A DNA stretch of 29,826 nucleotides from positions 1 to 29,826 of the forward strand of contig DATLYH010000004.1 of the NCBI GenBank assembly GCA_035575035.1, in the 5' to 3' direction. This DNA comes from DATLYH01 sp035575035. Its GTDB lineage: Bacteria > Planctomycetota > Planctomycetia > Gemmatales > Gemmataceae. Position numbers and translations under genes: made by a program. Below, in pieces: positions 23,376 to 29,826 of the stretch. Each line of letters opens with the position of its first letter. Position 1 is the first letter of the stretch. The notes beneath the pieces were generated by a model that saw only the letters and a program-made list of their open reading frames with translations, searched no databases and had not been told where the DNA came from.

Positions 23376-23954
23376 CTACCACGGTTCGTAGTAAAGAGGT
23401 CGGCAACCAACCGGTGCCCTTGTCGGCGCCGGGGGCTGATCCATGCCGAGGTGCCGCACCACGTCGAGGGCGCTGATGACGCCGACCAGGATCCCGTCGC
23501 GGTCAACCACGAATAACCGATGGACTTTCAGGGCCAGCATCTCCTCCACCACCCGATGAACGGGCGCCTCCAGGGTGACAGAGAAGACGACCGGCGTCAT
23601 GATGTCGCGCACGCAGGTACGATCGACGTTCTCCACCTGGAACCCGCTCCGCAAGCTCTCCCCGGTACGTGTTGTTAGGTCGGTCCTTTCGTAGTATTCG
23701 GGAACCGCGGGCACATACTCGACCTTCTCACGGTCGTGTACGAGGATATCGAACCGGCTCAGCACGCCGATGGGCCGGCCCGCCTCATCGATCACCGGGG
23801 CAGCGCTGAAGCCCTTGTCGGTCAGGAAGGCAATCGCCTCCTTGACCGTTGCATCGGCCCTGATCGAGTGCGGGTTCGGTGTCATCAGGTCCGCGGCCGT
23901 TTTCGCGTTGAGGACCAGCCGGGGAGCGATTTCCGCCGTTGGGATATCTTTCAT
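23376..23954 (-). CDS. CBS-domain pair protein (longer form)
   Basis: This 192-residue protein holds two CBS domains: TAADLMTPNPHSIRADATV to GRPIGVLSRFDIL, and VRDIMTPVVFSVTLEAPV to GILVGVISALDVVRHLG. Between them lies an insert of about 45 residues (VEYVPAVPEYYERTDL onward). CBS pairs bind adenine nucleotides and sense energy state. The closest known parallel in context is Hrp1 (Rv2626c) of the DosR regulon. ATG 23954 has GAGAGGA upstream. It is the third gene of a leftward operon, 19 bp after the USP gene. Confidence 0.88.
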   Translation of the reverse strand: MKDIPTAEIAPRLVLNAKTAADLMTPNPHSIRADATVKEAIAFLTDKGFSAAPVIDEAGRPIGVLSRFDILVHDREKVEYVPAVPEYYERTDLTTRTGESLRSGFQVENVDRTCVRDIMTPVVFSVTLEAPVHRVVEEMLALKVHRLFVVDRDGILVGVISALDVVRHLGMDQPPAPTRAPVGCRPLYYEPW

Positions 23955-23973
23955 GGCGTTCCTCTCTTTCGGG

Positions 23974-24894
23974 TCAGGAGTCGAGCGGGCGGCGAACGAG
24001 AACTGGGGTGGTAGCCCCTCGCAACACTTTGTCAGCAATGCTGCCCAGCAGCAGCCGTCGCAGCCCGCCACGACCGTGGGTCGCGAGGGCGATGAGGTCA
24101 GCGCCCTGTTCCCGAGCGGCGTCAAGAATTGCCGCGGCCGGTTGCGCGCCGACGATCACGCGCGTCAGCACACGCGTCGCCCTGGGCCGCAGGCGTTCCG
24201 CGATCCGCTCCAGATAGTCCTCGGCTTCTACCTGCAATCGTTTCTGCACCAAAGGGTCAAAGCCGCTGATCGCGAAGCCGGCTGGGTCGTGGCCCACCGT
24301 CTGCAGCGGATTGACGACGCGGAGCAGCGTGTAACCTACCTCGAAGAGCGAACCGAGTGCCACGGCGGGCTCGATTGCCTGTTCAGCAAGCGGTGATCCA
24401 TCCAGCGGGATCAAAATGTGCCGGAAGCACGGTCCGCCTGGAAGTTCCGGTGATCCTTCCCTGGGTCGCACCAGCAGGATGGGCATGGGGGCTTGCCGCA
24501 CCAGCTGGTCGGCCACACTGCCGAGCCAGAAGCGGCTCAAGGGGCCACGCCCGTGAGTTGTCATTATCAAGAGATCGACACCGACGGCTGCTGCGTACTC
24601 AAGGAGGGCATTCGCTATCGGCCCTTCCAGCAGGGTCGAGGTCAGAGAGACGGCTGGATCAGACGCGAGGCGCTTCACCACCGCGTCGAGGTAGGCACGC
24701 TCGTGCTCCTTGGCCTCCGACTCCAGGTCGTTGTCGAGAAACGGCACCCCCTCGACATACATCGCTGCAAGCGGCACGTGGACATGGGCCAGCCGAAGAA
24801 CCGCCTTGGCACGGTGTGCGATACTCAATGCCAACGGTAGCGCTTGCTCCCCAAACGTCGAACCGTCCAAAGGAACCAGAAGAGAACGGTACAT
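23974..24894 (-). CDS. Tandem universal stress protein (two USP domains)
   Basis: This 306-residue protein has two USP domains (about residues 1-155 and 160-306). Each ends in the ATP-binding signature G-x2-G-x9-G-S: THGRGPLSRFWLGSVADQLV and THGRGGLRRLLLGSIADKVL, each followed by a VR stretch. Both sites therefore look able to bind ATP, like the double-domain Usps of the mycobacterial DosR regulon (Rv2005c, Rv2623). I chose ATG 24894, eight bases after GGAGG, over a GTG three codons earlier that overlaps that site. It is the middle gene of the CBS-USP-CBS operon, 55 bp after the first CBS gene. Confidence 0.93.
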   Translation of the reverse strand: MYRSLLVPLDGSTFGEQALPLALSIAHRAKAVLRLAHVHVPLAAMYVEGVPFLDNDLESEAKEHERAYLDAVVKRLASDPAVSLTSTLLEGPIANALLEYAAAVGVDLLIMTTHGRGPLSRFWLGSVADQLVRQAPMPILLVRPREGSPELPGGPCFRHILIPLDGSPLAEQAIEPAVALGSLFEVGYTLLRVVNPLQTVGHDPAGFAISGFDPLVQKRLQVEAEDYLERIAERLRPRATRVLTRVIVGAQPAAAILDAAREQGADLIALATHGRGGLRRLLLGSIADKVLRGATTPVLVRRPLDS

Positions 24895-24949
24895 CCGAAT
24901 CACCTCCCAAAGTTGATCCTTCCTCGCCGGCTCTTCTCGCCCGGGTTAG

Positions 24950-25444
24950 TCACGGACCACGGCGGTCAGCGTGGGCCACGGCTGCCAAAATGTCCGTGCT
25001 GGAGACAACGCCAAGGGGCCGGCGCTGGGCGTCCACGACGATAACACGGTGGATGTGGGCATCGATCATCTTGCGTGCCAGTTCGGCAATTGGGGCGCTC
25101 GGAGGGACCGTCACCGGATCGGCCGTCATGTAGGCGTCTACTTTATCCATAGGCAGGTCCTCCACATTCACGATTTGCCAGGCCGAGTGAACGCGGCCTA
25201 GTTCGGAGCAGCACGGCCGGGAAGCGTTACGCTCCCCATACCCGACCCAGTGCATGAAATCCGTCGCCGACAGCACGCCGACGCAGCGCCCCGTTTCATC
25301 CACCACCGGAGCCCCGGTGACCTTGGTTTCCGACAGGAGATGGGCGGCGGCTCGCAGCGACATGGCCCGCGGGATCATGACCACGTCGGTACTCATCAGG
25401 TCAGCCGCGGTCAGGGCCAGGAATGGCTTGGTTGTCGCGATCAC
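24950..25444 (-). CDS. CBS-domain pair protein (short form), first gene of the USP operon
   Basis: This protein of 164 residues has two CBS domains: LTAADLMSTDVVMIPRAM to CVGVLSATDFMHWVG, and VDAYMTADPVTVPPSAPI to PLGVVSSTDILAAVAH. A short linker contains two adjacent Cys (RPCCSELG), which could respond to redox state (inference). The start is GTG with GGAGG six bases upstream. A sigma54 promoter lies 64 bp before it. It is divergent from the P-type ATPase gene across a 582-bp control region. Confidence 0.9.
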   Translation of the reverse strand: MIATTKPFLALTAADLMSTDVVMIPRAMSLRAAAHLLSETKVTGAPVVDETGRCVGVLSATDFMHWVGYGERNASRPCCSELGRVHSAWQIVNVEDLPMDKVDAYMTADPVTVPPSAPIAELARKMIDAHIHRVIVVDAQRRPLGVVSSTDILAAVAHADRRGP

Positions 25445-25508
25445 AATGCACCTCCTCGACCGACTGGCTCAGGAATTATCAGTCGCTAAGCTTCCGGGCT
25501 TGTGCATG

Positions 25509-25523
25509 GCAACCGCCGTGCCG
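25509..25523 (-). promoter_or_regulatory. Sigma54 (-24/-12) promoter of the CBS-USP-CBS operon
   Basis: Read leftward, CGGCAC-GGCGG-TTGC has the GG and GC core, five-base spacing and good flanks. It ends 64 bp before the GTG start of the first CBS gene. Together with the ATPase promoter it frames a divergent control region. Confidence 0.6.
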
Positions 25524-25961
25524 AGTCGCATTGCTGGCTTAACGGCGATAGGGTGGTACTCGATTTCGTTTGTTTTCCGACAGTTTCCTTGATAGTTGAA
25601 AGGGACTTCTCTCTTGCGACGCAGGGCTGGCGAAGTGCGTTCGCGTCGTGAAAGGGCGGTTCCGCACACCGGATGGCCGAAACCGCGCGCCGGGAGTTGT
25701 TGCTTTCAGGACCGACCCCGGACCAGATACCGATTGGGACAAGAGTTCTTCCGCCCAATAGATCATGAAGGGTGCTTGCGACGAGGTTTCTGTCAGCATC
25801 AGAACTCGCTAGTGCAAGCTCCAAGGATTGGTTGTGCAGTCGGGAGTGGCCGGGGCGCCGCGGCGCTCTGCCCCGCCACCCGACCGCCGCTTACACAGAA
25901 TGCCTCTTGATTTTGCACCAGGGCGGTCAATCCCAGCCATCAGGACTGACTCATGAAATCT
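25524..25961. other. Divergent control region between two sigma54 promoters
   Basis: No gene is supported in these 438 bp. Features seen: the perfect 12-bp palindrome GCGCCGCGGCGC (25855-25866); CTTGCGACG twice (25613-25621 and 25775-25783); and TCCGCACA (25661-25668), identical to eight bases of the dyad upstream of norZ. These are candidate activator sites shared by the CBS-USP-CBS operon and the ATPase. Confidence 0.45.
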
Positions 25962-25976
25962 TGGCACTGAACTTGC
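25962..25976 (+). promoter_or_regulatory. Sigma54 (-24/-12) promoter of the P-type ATPase gene
   Basis: TGGCAC-TGAAC-TTGC is a perfect core match to the sigma54 consensus, preceded by T. It ends 50 bp before the ATPase start codon, giving a leader of about 40 nt. It is the best sigma54 site in the window. Confidence 0.75.
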
Positions 25977-26026
25977 GATCAAGGGTTGCAACTTCTGAGA
26001 GATTGCGATAGCGGAGGTCAAACGGA

Positions 26027-28765
26027 ATGGCTGCCGTGGATGCGACTCGACAGACCACGTGCCCGGAAGGCCAGCCGCCCTGGCATGCGCTTGACGTGCC
26101 TGCCGTGCTGGAAGCGCTCCGGGCGACAGAGGATGGCCTGAGCGAGCACGAAGCCAGGCAGCGGCTCGAACGATTTGGTCCCAATCGGCTGCCGCAGCAA
26201 CCCCCGCCGGCCTGGTGGCAGATCCTGCTGCGGCAGTTCCAGAGTCCTCTCATCTACGTGCTGGGCTTCGCGCTGCTCGCCTCCCTCGCCATCGGCAACC
26301 TGAAGGATGCCGCCTTCATTGCGGCCGTCCTGGTGATCAACGCTATTATCGGCGGCTACCAGGAGTGGCGGGCTGAGCAGAGCAGCCACGCTCTCCAGCG
26401 GCTGTTGCAGATCCGCGCCGCGGTGGTACGTGACGGTGAGGTGCGGGAGATGGACGCCGAGGCGGTTGTCCCCGGGGACATCGTCTGGCTGGAGTCGGGA
26501 AACCGCGTGCCGGCTGACTTGCGCCTACTGACGGCGCACGGGCTGGAAGTGGACGAGTCGCTGCTCACCGGGGAGTCACTGCCGGTTCTCAAAGATACTT
26601 CCTCAAGGGGCGAGCCAGCTACACCGGTGGCCGACCGTCTGAACATGGCCTATGCCGGTTCTATCGTCGTCCGCGGTCGTGGCAGTGGGGTGGTGGTGGC
26701 GACGGGGTCTGCCACCATGGTTGGCCAATTGGCGCTGGACGTGCTGGCGGCAACAGGCGGGAAACCGCCGCTCTTGGAGCGGATGGAGCGGTTCAGTCGT
26801 GTCATGGCTGGTTCGGCGGTCGGCGGCGCTGTCTTCATCGCCCTGATCGGCATCCTCGGGCACGGCTACGGGCTTCAGGAAATGTTCTTCTTCGCCGTCG
26901 CCCTCGCCGTCTCCATCATCCCCGAGGGGCTCCCGGCCGCCCTGACCGTGGCCCTGGCCATTGCGACCACCCGCATGGCCCGGCGCGGGGTGATTGTGCG
27001 CCGGCTTGCCGCTGTCGAGGGGTTGGGCAGTTGCACGCTTATCGCCAGCGACAAGACGGGCACACTAACTTGCAATGAGCTGACCGTGCGCGAGATTCGC
27101 CTAGCCGGGGGTGAGCGCTTCGAGGTGACGGGGGAAGGTTACGCGCCAAACGGACAGGTACTCGCCGAGGGCCGCCCCGTTCGCCCCCATAGCCACCCGG
27201 GTCTCGACGCCCTGGCGCGAGCCGCCGTCCTGTGCAATGAAGGCGACCTCCACCGGCGCGATGGCGCCTGGGTCTGGCGCGGCGATCCCACCGACATCGC
27301 CTTGCTGTCCCTGGCGCACAAACTCGGCTGGGTCCGGGAGACGGCCCTGGAGCATCACCCGCAAGTCAACCAGATTCCGTTCGAGCCCGAGCACCGGTTT
27401 GCGGCCACCTATCACCAGGTAGGGGGGACGATCCGGGTCTTCGTCAAGGGAGCGCCGGAACGGGTCCTGGCCATGTGTGCGTGGCCGGGGTCGGCTCCGG
27501 TCCCCCAGGAGTTGCAGACGCTGGCAGAAGCGATGGCGGCGCGCGGCTACCGGGTCCTGGCGCTGGCGGAAGGGCCCGCCCCCGAGGGACTGAGCGCGGC
27601 ACAAACGCCACCCGAGCCCCGCGGGCTCCAATTCCTCGGTTTTGTCGGCATGATCGATCCCTTGCGGCCCGGAGTGCGCGAGGCCGTGGCGGCGTGCCAC
27701 CGGGCAGGGATCACCGTCTGCATGGTCACCGGCGACCATCCCGTGACGGCATTGGCCATTGCCCGCGACCTCGGCATGGCAGCGCGGCTGGATCAGGTCG
27801 TCACCGGCCGGGAACTTGAAGGGAAGTCCCCTGACGAGCTCCGAGAGATCATCCGGCGCGTGCGGGTTTTTGCGCGGGTCGCCCCCCGGCAAAAGCTGGA
27901 GTTGGTGGAGGCGGCGCGGCGGGCGGGCCACTTCGTCGCGGTGACGGGAGACGGAGCCAACGACGCCCCGGCCTTGCGGGCTGCCAACATCGGGGTGGCA
28001 ATGGGACGAGCCGGTACCGACGTGGCCCGAGAGGCCGCCGAGTTGGTGATCAGTGATGATAACTTCGCCACCATCGTGGCCGGGGTGGAGGAAGGAAGAG
28101 TCGCCTACGATAACGTCCGCAAGGTCATTTACCTGCTTGTCTCCACTGGCGCGGCCGAGTTAGTCGCCCTCGGATTGGCCGTGGTTTTCGGCCTGCCCTT
28201 ACCGCTGTTACCGGTGCAGCTTCTCTGGCTCAACCTCGTGACCAACGGCATCCAAGGGGTGGCCCTGGCATTCGAGCCGAGCGAAGGCGACGTCTTGCAG
28301 CGTCCGCCTCGCTCCCCGCGTGAGCGCATCTTTAACCAATTGATGATCGAGCGCACGGTCATCGCTGCGCTTGTTATGGGCTGCGTCGGCCTCGGGACCT
28401 TCTGGTGGATGTTGCAAGCCGGCTGGAGCGAGGCTGCTGCGCGAAATGCCTTGCTGCTCCTTCTGGTACTTTTCGAGAATATCCATATTGGCAATTGCCG
28501 GTCAGAGACGAAGTCGGCGCTGCGGCTTTCTCCCCTGCGGACGCCGGTCCTGCTCATCGGGGCCATCGTGGCCTTCCTCGTCCACGTAGCAGCGATGTAT
28601 CTCCCCCCGGCGCAGGCCGTGCTCCAGACTGAGCCGATCGATCTGGGCACCTGGGGGACGCTGTTGGTCCTGGCACTGACGGTCTTCCTGGCCATTGAGA
28701 TCCACAAGTGGACCTGGGCTTTGCGGCAGCGCCGATCAAGGTCGGAAATCGACAACCCTGGATAG
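26027..28765 (+). CDS. P2-type cation-transporting ATPase (CtpF/Ca2+-ATPase-like)
   Basis: This 912-residue membrane pump has the full P-type plan: an N-terminal cation ATPase domain, actuator TGES (181-184), M4 motif PEGLP, phosphorylation site DKTGTLT (Asp342), hinge GDGANDAP (641-648), and ten predicted membrane helices. M6 reads NLVTNGIQGVALAFEP, with Asn740 where SERCA has the Ca2+-binding Asp800 (NLVTDG), so ion preference is uncertain. CtpF of the DosR regulon is the functional parallel. GGAGG precedes ATG 26027, and a sigma54 promoter lies 50 bp upstream. The last dozen residues (RSRSEIDNPG) are encoded by the dispersed repeat at 28729-28801, so the original C-terminus may have been shorter or different. 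Confidence 0.95.
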   Translation: MAAVDATRQTTCPEGQPPWHALDVPAVLEALRATEDGLSEHEARQRLERFGPNRLPQQPPPAWWQILLRQFQSPLIYVLGFALLASLAIGNLKDAAFIAAVLVINAIIGGYQEWRAEQSSHALQRLLQIRAAVVRDGEVREMDAEAVVPGDIVWLESGNRVPADLRLLTAHGLEVDESLLTGESLPVLKDTSSRGEPATPVADRLNMAYAGSIVVRGRGSGVVVATGSATMVGQLALDVLAATGGKPPLLERMERFSRVMAGSAVGGAVFIALIGILGHGYGLQEMFFFAVALAVSIIPEGLPAALTVALAIATTRMARRGVIVRRLAAVEGLGSCTLIASDKTGTLTCNELTVREIRLAGGERFEVTGEGYAPNGQVLAEGRPVRPHSHPGLDALARAAVLCNEGDLHRRDGAWVWRGDPTDIALLSLAHKLGWVRETALEHHPQVNQIPFEPEHRFAATYHQVGGTIRVFVKGAPERVLAMCAWPGSAPVPQELQTLAEAMAARGYRVLALAEGPAPEGLSAAQTPPEPRGLQFLGFVGMIDPLRPGVREAVAACHRAGITVCMVTGDHPVTALAIARDLGMAARLDQVVTGRELEGKSPDELREIIRRVRVFARVAPRQKLELVEAARRAGHFVAVTGDGANDAPALRAANIGVAMGRAGTDVAREAAELVISDDNFATIVAGVEEGRVAYDNVRKVIYLLVSTGAAELVALGLAVVFGLPLPLLPVQLLWLNLVTNGIQGVALAFEPSEGDVLQRPPRSPRERIFNQLMIERTVIAALVMGCVGLGTFWWMLQAGWSEAAARNALLLLLVLFENIHIGNCRSETKSALRLSPLRTPVLLIGAIVAFLVHVAAMYLPPAQAVLQTEPIDLGTWGTLLVLALTVFLAIEIHKWTWALRQRRSRSEIDNPG

Positions 28766-28855
28766 GGGTTGCGGCGGGAGATCAAAAGGCGCTGCCACGT
28801 GCTGTGATCCGGGCGGTCGAACCGGAGACGCCGGGCGTGGCCACGTTCTGGCTGG
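28729..28855 (+). repeat. Deletion scar made of hydrogenase operon pieces (copy B)
   Basis: Bases 28729-28801 match the hydrogenase operon leader (5677-5605 read leftward) through to the GTG start codon, with about nine differences. After two bases, 28804-28855 match codons 26-42 of hydG (3838-3787 read leftward) at 51 of 52 positions. In the intact operon these pieces are about 1.8 kb apart. The segment is therefore an internally deleted copy, oriented away from the ATPase. It has no open frame: after the GTG a TGA follows one codon later. Confidence 0.85.
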
Positions 28856-29002
28856 CGTACAATCATTTCAAGGATTCGTTATTCTCAAAACCCGGTTGCC
28901 TACAGCGCGGTGGTGCCCCTACACCGTTGAACGCCTGACCGGCTTTGCTACAACAACTTCCGTTGACGGACAATTCCCGTCGCCCGCCTCCAACCCAGCG
29001 CC
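28856..29002. other. Junction between the hydrogenase scar and the IS1-like element
   Basis: No gene is seen. GGTGGTGCCCC from 28909 may be the left end of the IS1-like element: the window's last bases, read in complement, begin GGTAGTGGGCACCGT, a partial match. Confidence 0.35.
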
Positions 29003-29703
29003 ATGGCCGTGGACGACGACCGGCGAACCTTCTGCTGCCAGAACGATTGCTGCCCCGATTACGGCAAACGCGGCCACGTCAACCTGACGGTCTGCGGCCG
29101 CTACGGCCCCCACCGCCGCCTGCTCTGCTGCCGCACCTGCAAGGCCCGCGACCCCGCCGACGATGAGCGTGGGAACCACGGGGCCTTGGACGCGGAACAC
29201 CGCCTGGTGCTGAGCGTGGTGCCCGGCCGGCAGCAGCCCCGGCGGCGGGGCAAGCGTGGTCGCAAGCCCAAGCCGGTGACGGTACCGCCGGAGGGGCTGA
29301 CCTACGCCACCGTGCACAAGACGCGGGCGAAGGGCCGGGGGGTGAAGGTCGCGGCGCGGGTGGTCTACGGCAGCCGGGCCGCGGTGGCAGCGGTCCTGGG
29401 GCGGTCGCAGGTCAGTGACCGGGTGAACACGGTGTTCGTGGAGCGGTATCGGCACCGACCGCAACCGCGACGCCTGGAAGGTGTGCAAGACCTGCTGCTT
29501 CTCGAAGGGCTGAGGGGTGCAGGAGGCCGTGACGTACTTTATGACCTCCAGCTACCACTTCTGCGAAGCGGCGCGGACGCTGCGTCCGGAGGAGCCGGCG
29601 GAAGGGCTACCGGCAGCGGACGCCGGCGATGGCCGCCGGACTGGCCGACCACATTTGGTCGGTGACGGAGGGGCTATCCTATCCGGCCGTGCAACGTAAC
29701 TAG
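29003..29703 (+). pseudogene. Decayed IS1-like transposase
   Basis: The start MAVDDDRRTFCCQNDCCPDY, GKRGHVNLTVCGRYG and LLCCRTCKAR is the Cys-rich Zn-ribbon N-terminus of IS1-family transposases. It jumps at once to DPADDERGN and LDAEHRLVLSVVPG, so the helix-turn-helix and part of the catalytic core are deleted. TYATVHKTRAKGRGVKVAAR and VSDRVNTVFVERY follow. The frame then shifts (VQEAVTYFMTSSYHFCEAAR in another frame from about 29517) and shifts again (RTPAMAAGLADHIWSV from about 29615) to TAG at 29701. With one internal deletion and two frameshifts it cannot make an active enzyme. Confidence 0.8.
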
Positions 29704-29826
29704 GACACCACCACCGTGCCGCAAGCCGTGGAAATCGCAGCACCGGGGGCCGTCCGGTCCCTCAGAGAACCGGCGGTTAACTATGACAGCGGCTGGCACT
29801 CCGCCAGCTGGACGGTGCCCACTACC

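Noticed and set aside
25596..25910. 104-codon rightward frame between the USP operon and the ATPase
   Set aside because: No domain; Arg/Cys-rich composition typical of non-coding GC-rich DNA, inside a region framed by two sigma54 promoters.

Overview
The window comes from a high-GC bacterium, most likely a planctomycete (inference). The hints are the kinds of decayed transposase present, an IS1-like element with a Zn-ribbon N-terminus, and many stand-alone and hybrid two-component proteins. No rRNA, tRNA or CRISPR was seen, so taxonomy rests on gene style only.

Layout. (1) 1-390: the start of an unknown leftward ORF and an IS66-type transposase tail. (2) 418-5607, minus strand: a complete group 3b-type NAD(P)-linked [NiFe] hydrogenase operon in the order cyclic-nucleotide-binding-fold protein, HydB, HydG, HydD, HydA, maturation protease, with start/stop overlaps at most junctions. 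(3) 5677-6283: a second transposase remnant and non-coding DNA. (4) 6284-11255, plus strand: an Rrf2 regulator with three Cys, an NnrS protein flanked by DUF1858-like domains, and a quinol-type nitric oxide reductase. (5) 11364-12201: remnants of a molybdopterin oxidoreductase and a small membrane protein, each broken by an in-frame stop. (6) 12459-18901, plus strand: a five-gene signalling unit made of a globin-coupled histidine kinase, a double-receiver protein, a REC-histidine kinase hybrid, a REC-ANTAR regulator and a GNAT/acyl-CoA synthetase fusion. (7) 18919-21932, minus strand: an NtrC-type sigma54 activator followed by an APH-like/P-loop kinase fusion. (8) 22159-25444: a cytochrome c'-like protein (minus), a small membrane protein (plus), and a CBS - double-USP - CBS operon (minus). 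(9) 26027-28765: a P2-type cation ATPase (plus). (10) 28729-29826: a scar with pieces of the hydrogenase operon, then a decayed IS1-like element.

How it works together. Four good sigma54 (-24/-12) promoter matches lie on the correct strand upstream of norZ, the small membrane protein, the CBS-USP-CBS operon and the ATPase; a weaker one precedes the cytochrome gene. The only sigma54 activator in the window is encoded between them. Gene content (globin-coupled kinase, USP, CBS pair, CtpF-like ATPase, APH/P-loop kinase fusion, group 3b hydrogenase, NO reduction) closely parallels the actinobacterial DosR hypoxia/NO dormancy regulon, but with sigma54 control in place of DosR. I read the window as a hypoxia/NO-response island, eroded at its edges by insertion sequences.
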